A stretch of 64,000 nucleotides of DNA from Mariniphaga sp041687255 (GCA_041687255.1 JAWLCL010000007.1:124001-188000); one strand, 5' to 3'; shown: positions 36,003 to 45,433, counted from the first letter of the stretch. The notes: a model not told the origin generated them from the sequence alone. Made by a program: numbers and translations.

Positions 36003-37292
36003 CTATACAAGAGGAGTAACACCAGGTACAGCTATCTCTGGGAATGGATGACTTCCAAATTCGAATTTATCAGGAGTCAAATTTGTTTTTGATTCATTCA
36101 TAATCCAATCCCATGTAACTGTTTTACCGGTATAACAACTCATTTGCCCCATAATGGAAGTCATGGTACTTTCAGCTACCTGTTTTCCGTCGTTTAATTC
36201 TAACCCCTTACGAATTGCTTCAATTTGCAAGGCGTGCTGTTTTATGGAAGGATTTCCCTCTGCTTTCAATTCCTTTTTACCGTTATTAATAATGATAGCT
36301 TTGCTAAAATCAACGTGAACATTTCCCCTAGTGCCTGCAATCTTTTGGTCATTGCGGGTAGCCGCATTGTCAATCTGTGTTCCAATATACTGTACCCTTA
36401 CATCACCAGGATATAAATATTCAACAGCGAAATGATCATATATATTTCCCCATTTTTCACTGGTTGGCCCGATACGAGCCTGACGGCCTCCAATGCCAAC
36501 ACAGCTAATGGGATGTGATTTAAATGCCCAGTTCATTAAATCCAGGTTGTGAATGTGCATTTCTGTTATAAAATCGCCACCACTCCAGGTATAAAAATAC
36601 CAATTTCTGAGTTGCCATTCCATATCAGACCACTCCTGTTTGCGCTCCGCTGGTCCCCATGTTCTCATTGCTCCACCCATACGGAAACATTGACCTCCTG
36701 TAATGTCACCAATCTCCCCATTATGAATCTGACTCATGACATTTTTGATATGTTCTGCTTTTCGCATCTGTGTTCCTCCCAAAACGGTCAATCCTTTTTT
36801 CTCTGCTAATGCAGAAAGGGCAATGACTTCACGAACGCCCAAAGGATCCACTGCAACGGGTTTTTCCAAAAACACATGCTTATTTGCTTCAACTGCAGCT
36901 CTTAAATGTTCCGGTCGGAAAACGGGTGGTGTTGTCAATAAAACAAGTTCTAAGTCACAAGCTAAAACACCCTTATAGGCATCAAATCCGATAAACTTAT
37001 TTTTTTCAGGGACGTTTACTTTGTCTGCCGCCTTTTCCATAACGGCAGTAAATGACGTTTTCAGGTGATCCTCAAACAGATCACCCATAGCAACCAGTTC
37101 AACATTCGGAGCTGAATTCAGACAATTAAGGAGATCCGCAGTACCACGACCTCCGCACCCAATTATGCCTACTCTTACTTTTTGCTCATTTTGCTTAAAA
37201 TTTTTACCAGTAAAACCTATTGAAGGAAACGCAACTAATGGTGCAGCAATAGCTGTTTTTTTTACAAAATTCCTCCTTGTAATATCTTTCAT
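36003..37292 (-). CDS. Tat-exported Gfo/Idh/MocA-family sugar dehydrogenase (locus 2, first)
   Basis: 429 aa. Tat motif TRRNFVKKT. Rossmann motif GIIGCGGRGTAD near residue 43, LEKPVAVDPLG, and TWSGGDFITEMHIHNLD at the catalytic face, where GGDFITE replaces the SGDHIVEQ of the other two. This suggests a different substrate stereochemistry or redox direction. Such clusters often pair an oxidising and a reducing Gfo/Idh enzyme. It is downstream of the DUF1080 gene (77 bp) and upstream of a TIM barrel. C-terminus ends IAVPGVTPLV, like its paralogue ending IAVPGITKFV, showing common origin. Confidence 0.9.
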   Translation of the reverse strand: MKDITRRNFVKKTAIAAPLVAFPSIGFTGKNFKQNEQKVRVGIIGCGGRGTADLLNCLNSAPNVELVAMGDLFEDHLKTSFTAVMEKAADKVNVPEKNKFIGFDAYKGVLACDLELVLLTTPPVFRPEHLRAAVEANKHVFLEKPVAVDPLGVREVIALSALAEKKGLTVLGGTQMRKAEHIKNVMSQIHNGEIGDITGGQCFRMGGAMRTWGPAERKQEWSDMEWQLRNWYFYTWSGGDFITEMHIHNLDLMNWAFKSHPISCVGIGGRQARIGPTSEKWGNIYDHFAVEYLYPGDVRVQYIGTQIDNAATRNDQKIAGTRGNVHVDFSKAIIINNGKKELKAEGNPSIKQHALQIEAIRKGLELNDGKQVAESTMTSIMGQMSCYTGKTVTWDWIMNESKTNLTPDKFEFGSHPFPEIAVPGVTPLV

Positions 37293-37369
37293 TTTATTAA
37301 TTTTAGAGTATTTCCAAACATAAATTATTAATCTTCCAAAGCGTGTTTATCCGCTTTCATTGCCAGTAT

Positions 37370-38086
37370 TCAAGGTAATTCAATTATCTGAATATTTCTG
37401 AAGTGTATTTCTGAGCCTTCTGCTTCAAGACAAATGTATCCCTTACGCTGCGATGAATTCGTTATACCATTTACAAACTTCCCATTAACAGAGAGTTTAA
37501 TGTTGCCATCAACGCAAACGACATCATATGTATTCCACTTTTTTTTCCCTAAAACACGATTTTCTTTTGACTTGCTTCTTTTTCCGCGGGGGTTTTCCGG
37601 TTCTATCTCTACGCCTCCAACACCAAACAGTTCCCCATGTACGTAGGCAACCGGAGGTTCTATGCCATCTCTTTTGTTTAGCTGTACCCATTCCAAATCA
37701 AGCATTTGTACCTCCACTCCATCAGGAAGTCGATTTTCACCTGGTTGGGCTTTGCTCCAAACAAATGTTCCCGAATTTCCACCAGCTTTCTGATGGCTCC
37801 ATTCAATATGCATTATAAAGTTCTCGTATTCTTTTTCACTACGTATTACACCAATGGGGATTCCTGTGCATTTTAGAATATCACCATCCACCTTCCATGT
37901 GTCTGCTTCTGTATTAACCTGATACCAATTTACAGTCTTTGCTGATGAATGTTTTTCTTCAAGAACATTTTCCAAACTAGTTGTTTTTCCAAAATTTGCA
38001 ACTAATTCTTGAGCTATGTTGTACTGAGCGATTAGCATAAAGAATGCAAAAGTCAAGATATGTGGTAAAACGATTATTTTTCTCAT
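37370..38086 (-). CDS. DUF1080 (3-keto-disaccharide hydrolase/lyase-like) secreted protein
   Basis: 238 aa with a signal peptide ending near NIAQ. The mature protein is a single concanavalin/LamG-like beta-sandwich: NFIMHIEWSHQKAGGNSGTF, GVEVQMLDLEW, KWNTYDVVCVDGNIKLSVNGKFVNG, YICLEAEGSEIHFRNIQI. This is the DUF1080 pattern. Members cleave 3-keto-glycosides made by Gfo/Idh dehydrogenases, by hydrolysis or beta-elimination. Placement immediately before a Gfo/Idh gene in the same operon supports that role. No classical glycoside hydrolase is present in this locus. Confidence 0.88.
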   Translation of the reverse strand: MRKIIVLPHILTFAFFMLIAQYNIAQELVANFGKTTSLENVLEEKHSSAKTVNWYQVNTEADTWKVDGDILKCTGIPIGVIRSEKEYENFIMHIEWSHQKAGGNSGTFVWSKAQPGENRLPDGVEVQMLDLEWVQLNKRDGIEPPVAYVHGELFGVGGVEIEPENPRGKRSKSKENRVLGKKKWNTYDVVCVDGNIKLSVNGKFVNGITNSSQRKGYICLEAEGSEIHFRNIQIIELP

Positions 38087-38137
38087 GATTATTTTTTATA
38101 AATTATTGTTTACTCATCTAGAAGTAGATTAATTACC

Positions 38138-39004
38138 TTATTTATTTAACATTGGAAATAATTTTCTTATTTCACTATCATCAGGGCGCCTGCCATATTC
38201 GCAAATTTCAAAAGCTTCGGCAACAGTAACTTCATTTCCTTTTTCTCCACCGTACCATTTTATCAACGATAGTCTCACCTCTGGTTTAACAGGTTTTAAC
38301 CAAATCTTTTTAAGCCACTCCAAGCGTCCCTGTTCTGTTTGAGGTAATGAATTCAATTGTCCATCAAGCCAGGGTAGCCACTCAAAAAACTGTGACTTAT
38401 GAGCAGCAATTCCATATACTTTTTCATCGATAACATCAGATATGTCAATTGCGATTTCAGGTTGAAATGGATAAGGTCTTTTAAAACTGTCTTCTGCATA
38501 AAGGAAAACAGGATTTTTCTTCAATGGTGGAGTATCTGGTGCAATATTTGGAACAATAACCATGTATGCAGCATCCTGAACTATTATTGCTGTATTTCGG
38601 TGGTCGGGGTGATAATCATTAGGTCGATGACCAATTACAATATCTGCGTTCCATTGTCTGATTAACCTTATGACCTCCAAACGGATATGGAGTTCAGGCA
38701 TTAGTTCACCATCATGATTATCTAAAACTATATAAGTAACACCAAACCTTTTTCCAGCTTTTTCTGCTTCAGCTCTGCGTGTTTTCGCCAGGGCACCACC
38801 ACCGGAGTTAAAATGACCGGCATCTCCATTAGTTAGAGAGACAAATAAAACATTATGACCAAGCCTTGAAAATTTTAATGCTGTACCGCCTGCACTAACA
38901 TCAGGATCATCTGGGTGTGCACCAATTATAACGATGTTCAGTTTGTCATCCTGAGCATAGATATTTATACATAAAAAGAAAAAAGGGATAAATATGAATT
39001 TCAT
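38138..39004 (-). CDS. Secreted PIG-L family deacetylase
   Basis: 288 aa from the ATG at 39004, which gives a signal peptide (MKFIFIPFFFLCINIYAQ). The frame extends 12 codons upstream without benefit. Zn-binding motif GAHPDDPDVSAGG (His, Asp, Asp) and the distal HRPNDYHPDHRN give the canonical LmbE/PIG-L site. The family removes N-acetyl groups from GlcNAc-type sugars and other acetylated metabolites. It is the first enzyme after susD in locus 2. A plausible job is de-N-acetylation of an amino-sugar-containing oligosaccharide before oxidation, which is inference. Confidence 0.88.
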   Translation of the reverse strand: MKFIFIPFFFLCINIYAQDDKLNIVIIGAHPDDPDVSAGGTALKFSRLGHNVLFVSLTNGDAGHFNSGGGALAKTRRAEAEKAGKRFGVTYIVLDNHDGELMPELHIRLEVIRLIRQWNADIVIGHRPNDYHPDHRNTAIIVQDAAYMVIVPNIAPDTPPLKKNPVFLYAEDSFKRPYPFQPEIAIDISDVIDEKVYGIAAHKSQFFEWLPWLDGQLNSLPQTEQGRLEWLKKIWLKPVKPEVRLSLIKWYGGEKGNEVTVAEAFEICEYGRRPDDSEIRKLFPMLNK

Positions 39005-39266
39005 ATAATAAACTATAAAAAGTTGTTTTATTAAATCCATTGATTTTTGTTAAATGTTACTTTTATTATAAGGAATGTCAGCCAGTGAATTGAGGATGAA
39101 ATTGAATAAGAATTAATTAAACTTGCTGCACCCTATGTTCAAAAGCTATTTTTTAAAATCCACTTTTTGTTAGAATCAGTGAAATACTGCATGTAATTAT
39201 GCTCAACCTTTTTTTATTTCAGATTGTAATAAAAAGTAGACAAGGTAAAAATCCAAAAGCTTTATG

Positions 39267-39305
39267 AAGGACAGTATCTCATTGAATAAAGAAGATACTG
39301 TCCTT
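39267..39305 (-). other. 13-bp perfect intercistronic hairpin after susD (locus 2)
   Basis: Arms 39267-39279 (AAGGACAGTATCT) and 39293-39305 pair perfectly with a 13-nt loop, 15 nt downstream of the susD stop. As in locus 1, an A-run precedes it and no U-run follows on the coding strand, while the plus strand reads ACTTTTTAG after it. Likely an mRNA stability or partial termination element separating susCD from the enzyme genes. Confidence 0.65.
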
Positions 39306-39320
39306 ACTTTTTAGTAAATG

Positions 39321-40868
39321 TTAGTAATTTGGATTTTGGCCAATGTTAGGATTAACTTCCAACTCTTCCTGTGGAATTGGCCAGAGGTAATCTCGATCTG
39401 CCCGAAAATTACGGGTAAGGTTTCTGTTTACAATAACCCACTCTCCACTCTCGTTTTTATACCTGATTCCTAAAGCAGGTTCTGTTTTTACTTCTCCGAT
39501 TTGCCAGCGGTTCATATCAAATAAATGAAGGCCTTCAAATGCGAGTTCAACAGTACGTTCTTTTCTTACAATGTCTCTTAATTCCGCCTGTGTTTTACCA
39601 GTTGTAATGGCAGGCATTTCTACAGTAGGACGAGTTCTTACCTGATTAATTGCATCATAAACAGAATCATCTATATCATCTAATTCAATTTTTGCTTCAG
39701 CATATATTAGTAATACATCAGCATAGCGAATTAATATGAAATTTAAAGTGGATTGTCCTGGATTATTGCCATCCCTTTCCCAATCGATAGCTTTTTTTAC
39801 ATTGAATCCATAGTTTGTTGCAAATTCGTTTGAAGCAAGTCTGTCGCCAGTTTCACTAGTTGGTGTTGAGTCATAAATCTCTCCATTTGGCATAACTGCC
39901 CCTGGATAAAAAACATTATAACCAAATCGTGGATCAATTCCGGCATACTCATTTTCCGGATCTTTTTCGCTTTTATACTCGTGTATTAATAAATATGCCC
40001 TCAATGGATCAATCCAAGACCCGCCTCCAAGTGAAGATGCAGACCTTCCTACATAATTGGTGTAACCATATCCAACAGCATATTGGCGATCAAAAATTAC
40101 TTCTTTTGAACCCTGGCCCTCATACCAAAATAATTTCTCATAGTCAGGATACAATTCATAAACACCCAGATCAATTACTGCTTTTGCTGCATCTCTTGCA
40201 ACAGCATACCTTTCATTATATAATGCAACTCTTGCTTTTAGTGCCAATGCAGCGCCTCGTGTAGCTCTACCTATATCATTTCCTGAATAACTAACAGGTA
40301 ACGTTCCGGAAATTGCATCTAATTCGGAAATAATAAAATCAACCACTTCCGTTTTGTTGGTCCTGCTAACCTGGTCCTGAATTACGAGTGGTTCGGTAAT
40401 TAATGGAACATCACCCCATAATGTTGTAAGCATGGTATAATAATAAGCACGCAGGAACCGGGCTTCTGCTTTCAATCTTGCCAACAGTTCAGGATCCCCT
40501 GTTTCAATTTTATCAATATTTAAAATTGGATCATTTGCTTTTCTTACACCTCTCCAATAACGTCGCCAGTAATCACGAACGGCGTAATTCGTAGGGTCTA
40601 TGGTCCCAACAGCTATGTCATACAGAGTTTGTGGGCCTGATGGAGCATGCATAGCGAGATCTGTTGTTGTTACCAGACCTACTAAACCATTCCCGTCGAG
40701 TTCTGTGTAAGCTGCATTTACTGCTAGTAATGCATCATTCTCATTTTGCCAAAAAATTAATTCAGATACAGAACCTGTTGGGATTTTAGTTAATTCATCA
40801 TTCAGATCACAACCAGGTAGTCCGAAGATCGACATTAATATTAATAGTGTAAATATATTTTTTTTCAT
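39321..40868 (-). CDS. susD-like: SusD/RagB-family surface glycan-binding lipoprotein (locus 2)
   Basis: 515 aa. Lipoprotein signal with Cys20 (FGLPGC). Conserved helix LKAEARFLRAYYYTML and C-terminal RTVELAFEGLHLFDMNRW, ending NPNIGQNPNY as usual for SusD proteins. It is expected to form the SusCD complex with the transporter encoded 27 bp upstream. It is about 87 residues shorter than the locus 1 SusD and clearly a different subtype. This suggests a different ligand. Confidence 0.96.
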   Translation of the reverse strand: MKKNIFTLLILMSIFGLPGCDLNDELTKIPTGSVSELIFWQNENDALLAVNAAYTELDGNGLVGLVTTTDLAMHAPSGPQTLYDIAVGTIDPTNYAVRDYWRRYWRGVRKANDPILNIDKIETGDPELLARLKAEARFLRAYYYTMLTTLWGDVPLITEPLVIQDQVSRTNKTEVVDFIISELDAISGTLPVSYSGNDIGRATRGAALALKARVALYNERYAVARDAAKAVIDLGVYELYPDYEKLFWYEGQGSKEVIFDRQYAVGYGYTNYVGRSASSLGGGSWIDPLRAYLLIHEYKSEKDPENEYAGIDPRFGYNVFYPGAVMPNGEIYDSTPTSETGDRLASNEFATNYGFNVKKAIDWERDGNNPGQSTLNFILIRYADVLLIYAEAKIELDDIDDSVYDAINQVRTRPTVEMPAITTGKTQAELRDIVRKERTVELAFEGLHLFDMNRWQIGEVKTEPALGIRYKNESGEWVIVNRNLTRNFRADRDYLWPIPQEELEVNPNIGQNPNY

Positions 40869-40895
40869 AACTAACTTATTTTATTTAGTCCTTTA

Positions 40896-43800
40896 TTAAA
40901 AAGTCACATTTAAACCAGCACTAAGAACCTTTGAGTGAGGAAAGAATTGGCTCCTGCCTCGAGGTGTTTCCGGATCAAAAAGTTCTGTTGGAGTGAAGGT
41001 CAATAGGTTTTCTCCGGATACATAAATTCTCAAATTCGAAATATATTTAGAAGGTCTAATTGTATAACCCAGCTGAATATTCTTTAGTCTTAGATATTTT
41101 GCATCCTGTAGCCAGAAATCTGCTTCAACAAGATTCCAACTATTTCCATAAGTTACAACAGGCCATGTTCCTTCAGGATTCCTGGTTGGATGCCAGGTTT
41201 CCCTTGCCATAACAGCAGGAATAAAATTACCCCAATTGGGCCCCTCCATTAAAGCTCCATCAAGTGTATGGTATTTTTGAAGGACACCTTGCCAAAACAT
41301 AGAAAAATCAAACGATTTAAAGCTTGCTTCAGCGCTAATTCCATATTCATAACGTGGATCTTCATCTCCCATAACGTATTGATCTCCGGCAGGAAATAAT
41401 GCCTGACTAATTACACCATCGCCGTTTAAATCTTCATAGATTATATCTCCCATACTTACCTGAGGGACTAATTTAGCAGGATATTTATCAAAGTCAGCTT
41501 CAGAAAGATACAATCCTGGTGATTTTAAACCTCTTAATGAGGTCATAGAATATCCCTCTTCCCAAACGGTAAATTTGTCCGGAAAGTAAGGCCCTGTTCC
41601 TTTTAAATCTTCAATCCTGTTTTTAACATCAGAGAAATTAAGGCCAAAGGAAAATTGAAATCCGCCATCATTTCTAACCGGACTGTAATATTTAAGGGAA
41701 ACTTCATATCCTTTGTTGGAAACAGATGCTGCATTTTGGGTAGGTGCACCAACACCAATTGTTGGGGGGATAGGTAGACTCAGTAATATATCTTCGGTAA
41801 GATTATAGAAATATTCAGCCACCACCTCCATTCTATTATTGAATAATCCTAGATCAAATCCAACGTTTGTCATTGTTGTTGTTTCCCAGGTAATAGATGG
41901 ATTACCTGCAGTTGTAACAGCAGCTCCTGAGACCACTTCATCATTGAATGCATAGGACTGGTTAAGATTGTAGGTATTAAGATATCGATAAAGTCCAATA
42001 TCCTGATTACCCAGTTGCCCCCACGATGCCCTTAATCGTAAATTACTTAAAAATTCATTATCTATCAGAAATCCCTCCTGTGAAACACGCCATCCTGCTG
42101 AAAAAGAAGGAAATAATCCCCATCTTTTACCTTCTGCAAACCTTGAGGAACCATCATAACGAACATTTGCCTGCAATAAATACCTGGAATCATATGAGTA
42201 GTTTATTCTGCCAAAAACAGATTGGAGTCCCCATTCATTACGATACCCAGTTGCCGTTTGTGCTGCAGAGGCACCTGAATTCAAATCACGTAACTCATTA
42301 TTAAAGAAATTTTGTCGATATCCTTCAATCCTTTTGAAGTTATTGTTAATTCCTTCATATCCCGCAACAATATCAAGGGAGTGTTTTTCGGATGCCTTAT
42401 TAAAATTTAAATACGCTCTTTGGCTCCATTCTTTTGTGTTATCTTGTCTTTCCCTAAGACTATTAACAGCAAACCATCCACCTACTGTGACTAATTCACC
42501 TGTTTCGTAGTCTCTCATGCCTTTAAGCGTGTTCATGAATGTACTATGGTTTTGACTATATGATTTTAAAGTAACATCGCCATTTAATGTAAGAGAGGGG
42601 AATATTTTATACTCCAGACCTACCTGACTTACATTTTCATCACTTTCAAAAATTCTTTCACCATTCTCCATCATAGCAATTGCATTCCATTGTCCGCTGA
42701 TTAACTCCCAGGTACCATCAGGATATTTACCGACAATAGTCCTGTTCATGTGAAGCATTGCCTGTACCAGTTGTTGTGCCGTATGCCCTGGTCCAGTTGC
42801 TTTTCTGTTCATGTAATGCATATTAAAATTGGCAGTCAGCTTATCTGTAATATAAAGATCAGAATTTATACGTGCGGATATTCGCTTGTTATTAAATCGG
42901 TTAATAACTCCATCTTGATCCAGATAGTTAACTGAGGCATATATTCTGCCATTTTTTCCACCGGATGTTAAAGAAATGTTATGCCTCTGTTGGGGAGAAT
43001 TTTCATGGAAAAGATAATCTTCATATACAGTAAATGGATATTTTAATGGATCATTTCCGGCTGCAACATTATCAATGTGTTCTTGTGAATGTATAGGTTC
43101 GCTTCCTGCATTTACCTGTGCTTCATTTTCAAGGTTTAACCAATCAACCTTATTTGCTGCCTCAGGATAGCCCAATACGTTTTGAAATCCTATATTATAA
43201 CTGTAATTTACTGTTGTTCCGGCCATTGCACCTCGTTTTGTAGTAATAAGGATTACTCCATTAGCAGCTCTGGAGCCATAAATTGCTGCTGATGCTGCAT
43301 CTTTTAGAATAGTTAATGATTCAATATCAGTTGGCTCAACTGTAGCAAGAGATCGCTCTACTCCATCAACTAATACTAAAGGATCGGAGTTATTAAGTGT
43401 ACCATTCCCTCTAACCCTTATTCTAATGTTTTCTTGTCCCGGTTCTCCTGCAAAGTTTTGAATAGTCAAACCTGGTGTCATACCTTGTAAAGCTGTAGCA
43501 GTATTGGTGGCATCAACTCTCTTGGCCAGTTCTTCACCCTGGACTGCACTGACAGCTCCGGTTAAATCAGCTTTTTTCTGTGTGCCGTAACCAACAACAA
43601 TGACTTCGTCCAGCCCAATTGCATCTTGTGTTAAACTAATATCAATCCTCGTCTGACTTCCAACCTCCACCTCCTGCGTGCTCATCCCCACGAACGAAAA
43701 TACCAGAGTTGAATTTTCCGGTACATTAGGCAAGGTGTAATCTCCATCCGCATTGGTTACTGTTCCCTGTGTGGTCCCTTTCACCATAACCGTTACCCCC

Positions 43801-44264
43801 GGAAGCGGCTCACCACCTGAATCGGTTACAGTACCCGATACCGCCTGTTGTTTTGCAAGTGCAGCTTCCCTTGCTGTTGTAAGCAAGTCCTCGCCAAAGG
43901 AACCACCTTTCTTGCGTAAAACAATATAACGATCCAGTACCCGGTAATCGAATTCGGTTCCCTCAAGTGTTTTATCAAGAATATCCATTATGGTGGCATT
44001 ACTTGCCTCCAGGTTGATTTCATCCAGTTCTTTCAATTCCTCTTTCTGGTAATAAAAGAAAAATTCGCTGTTTTCTTCGATCTGCTGAATCAGATCCACC
44101 ATCGTTCCGTTCTCTAAATTGATGTCAAGGCGCGTATTTTGCGAATAGGTAGAAGCGGTAACGCTAACCAGGCAAAACATCAAAAAGAATGTAGTTAGTT
44201 TCATTGTTAGCAGAATTTTTTTCAATAGCCGGTTCTTTCCGGCAATTTTTACCAAATCTTTCAT
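40896..44264 (-). CDS. susC-like: SusC/RagA-family TonB-dependent transporter with STN signalling domain (locus 2)
   Basis: 1122 aa. After the signal region (a likely alternative start is the internal Met of MKLTTFFLMF) there is a secretin/TonB N-terminal (STN) domain at residues about 48-120. It is followed by a carboxypeptidase-D-like domain (GTVTDSGGEPLPGV), a plug with LDEVIVVGYGTQKKADLTG and RVRGNGTLNNSDPLVLVDG, and the barrel. STN domains contact FecR-type anti-sigma factors, and one is encoded 110 bp upstream. The transporter is therefore probably both importer and sensor, inducing its own operon when substrate binds. Confidence 0.96.
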   Translation of the reverse strand: MKDLVKIAGKNRLLKKILLTMKLTTFFLMFCLVSVTASTYSQNTRLDINLENGTMVDLIQQIEENSEFFFYYQKEELKELDEINLEASNATIMDILDKTLEGTEFDYRVLDRYIVLRKKGGSFGEDLLTTAREAALAKQQAVSGTVTDSGGEPLPGVTVMVKGTTQGTVTNADGDYTLPNVPENSTLVFSFVGMSTQEVEVGSQTRIDISLTQDAIGLDEVIVVGYGTQKKADLTGAVSAVQGEELAKRVDATNTATALQGMTPGLTIQNFAGEPGQENIRIRVRGNGTLNNSDPLVLVDGVERSLATVEPTDIESLTILKDAASAAIYGSRAANGVILITTKRGAMAGTTVNYSYNIGFQNVLGYPEAANKVDWLNLENEAQVNAGSEPIHSQEHIDNVAAGNDPLKYPFTVYEDYLFHENSPQQRHNISLTSGGKNGRIYASVNYLDQDGVINRFNNKRISARINSDLYITDKLTANFNMHYMNRKATGPGHTAQQLVQAMLHMNRTIVGKYPDGTWELISGQWNAIAMMENGERIFESDENVSQVGLEYKIFPSLTLNGDVTLKSYSQNHSTFMNTLKGMRDYETGELVTVGGWFAVNSLRERQDNTKEWSQRAYLNFNKASEKHSLDIVAGYEGINNNFKRIEGYRQNFFNNELRDLNSGASAAQTATGYRNEWGLQSVFGRINYSYDSRYLLQANVRYDGSSRFAEGKRWGLFPSFSAGWRVSQEGFLIDNEFLSNLRLRASWGQLGNQDIGLYRYLNTYNLNQSYAFNDEVVSGAAVTTAGNPSITWETTTMTNVGFDLGLFNNRMEVVAEYFYNLTEDILLSLPIPPTIGVGAPTQNAASVSNKGYEVSLKYYSPVRNDGGFQFSFGLNFSDVKNRIEDLKGTGPYFPDKFTVWEEGYSMTSLRGLKSPGLYLSEADFDKYPAKLVPQVSMGDIIYEDLNGDGVISQALFPAGDQYVMGDEDPRYEYGISAEASFKSFDFSMFWQGVLQKYHTLDGALMEGPNWGNFIPAVMARETWHPTRNPEGTWPVVTYGNSWNLVEADFWLQDAKYLRLKNIQLGYTIRPSKYISNLRIYVSGENLLTFTPTELFDPETPRGRSQFFPHSKVLSAGLNVTF

Positions 44265-44308
44265 AAATTTACAGTGTTAATGATTATTACTTTGTTTTAA
44301 TCTTGAAA

Positions 44309-44335
44309 CGGTGGGTATGTGGCGCATATCCGCCG
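44309..44335 (-). other. Hairpin between fecR and susC (locus 2)
   Basis: An 11-bp stem with two G-U/T-G wobbles (44309-44319 with 44325-44335, 5-nt loop) lies 39 nt after the fecR stop. The coding strand has seven A before and no U-run after. The plus strand has seven T immediately after it. Third example in this window of an intercistronic hairpin with an antisense-oriented U-tract. Confidence 0.55.
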
Positions 44336-44374
44336 TTTTTTTAATAGTCCGATAGTTTTAGTACTTCATAGGCG

Positions 44375-45391
44375 CTATTGTTTTGAAATAATAATTACAT
44401 CTTTTGTTGCAAGGTTCCTTTCATGTTCTACCTTAATGGGCAGCAGCATACCGATGGCCTGCATCGACTGGTCAATGGGTTTGTTCTTAAGGATGGTTCC
44501 TGTAAAACGCAATTCACCGGCTTTTTTTCCGGCAAACCTGATTTCCACGTTGTACCACCGTTCCATTCGCCGGGCCACATCATCAAGCCGTTCTTCATCA
44601 AATTTTATCTGCCCGTTTATCCAGCTCTCATAAAAGAGGGTGCTTACTTTTCGGGTCGATATTTTTTCTTTTGTGTTGTCGGGAATGTGGATCTGCTGGT
44701 TGGGCTTAAGCTGCTTAAGGTTTTGCCCATTTTGGTCGTTTATCTGGACCGTTCCCTCAACCAGGGTTATCCGGGAAAAATTTTCATCGGGATAGGCTTC
44801 GGCAGCAAAGGAAGTTCCCAATACTTCCACCTCATTATTTTTAACTTTTACCTTAAAGGGATTGTTACTGTGTGCCACTTTAAAAAAAGCTTCTCCTTCC
44901 AGCTCCACATGACGTGACTGAGCTCCGAAATTGCTTGCATAACGTAAAGTTGTTCCTGAATTGAGCCAGACATGTGTACCGTCGTAAAGCGTCATTTCGG
45001 TCATCTGCCCCAGGGGGACCTTAATTTCAGCAAATAAAGGGGGTGCGTCATTGCCTGCCTTCCAATTGTAATCTAAAAGGGTACCTGCCCCGAAAGCCAG
45101 CAAGGCAATGGCCGCATATTTCGTCAGAGAATAATATAACCGGATTTTTTTACTTTTGATGTAATGTGCTACTTTATCCCACGAACGGGTGAGGGAACTG
45201 TTTTGAAGGGGAGCAGTCTGCTTAAGTTTGGGATGAAGTTCGGATACCGTTTTCTGAATTTCTTTGTTTTCGGATTGCGGTAACAATTCATTCAGCTCGT
45301 TAGCTTCGGATTCATTGGCTTCACCATGATGTCTGGAAGCAGCCAGTTCCCATAGTTTATCTTGATTCGTTTCGTTCATTCCTTTGTTCAT
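44375..45391 (-). CDS. fecR-like: FecR-family anti-sigma factor
   Basis: 338 aa. N-terminal cytoplasmic sigma-binding region (residues about 1-85), one membrane helix near residues 93-108 (YAAIALLAFGAGTLLDY), then a periplasmic FecR domain (IKVPLGQMTEMTLYDGTHVWLNSGTTLRY and the VEVLGTSFAAEAYPDE block). The C-terminal DUF4974-like domain (RRMERWYNVEIRFAG) is the part that contacts the STN domain of SusC. It holds the ECF sigma factor inactive until the transporter signals. The start at 45391 follows a hairpin by a few bases; the Met four codons later is an alternative. Confidence 0.93.
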   Translation of the reverse strand: MNKGMNETNQDKLWELAASRHHGEANESEANELNELLPQSENKEIQKTVSELHPKLKQTAPLQNSSLTRSWDKVAHYIKSKKIRLYYSLTKYAAIALLAFGAGTLLDYNWKAGNDAPPLFAEIKVPLGQMTEMTLYDGTHVWLNSGTTLRYASNFGAQSRHVELEGEAFFKVAHSNNPFKVKVKNNEVEVLGTSFAAEAYPDENFSRITLVEGTVQINDQNGQNLKQLKPNQQIHIPDNTKEKISTRKVSTLFYESWINGQIKFDEERLDDVARRMERWYNVEIRFAGKKAGELRFTGTILKNKPIDQSMQAIGMLLPIKVEHERNLATKDVIIISKQ

Positions 45392-45396
45392 TTTTT

Positions 45397-45433
45397 GATA
45401 AAGAACGACTGTTTTCCTGCAGTCGTTCTTATC
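45397..45433 (-). promoter_or_regulatory. Leader hairpin directly before fecR
   Basis: Arms 45401-45411 (AAGAACGACTG) and 45420-45430 pair perfectly with an 8-nt loop. Three more pairs (GAT/ATC) extend the stem around one bulged A. The structure ends about 6 nt before the fecR ATG on the minus strand and is followed by TTTATCAAAAAA. It could sequester the ribosome-binding region or attenuate transcription. Confidence 0.5.
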
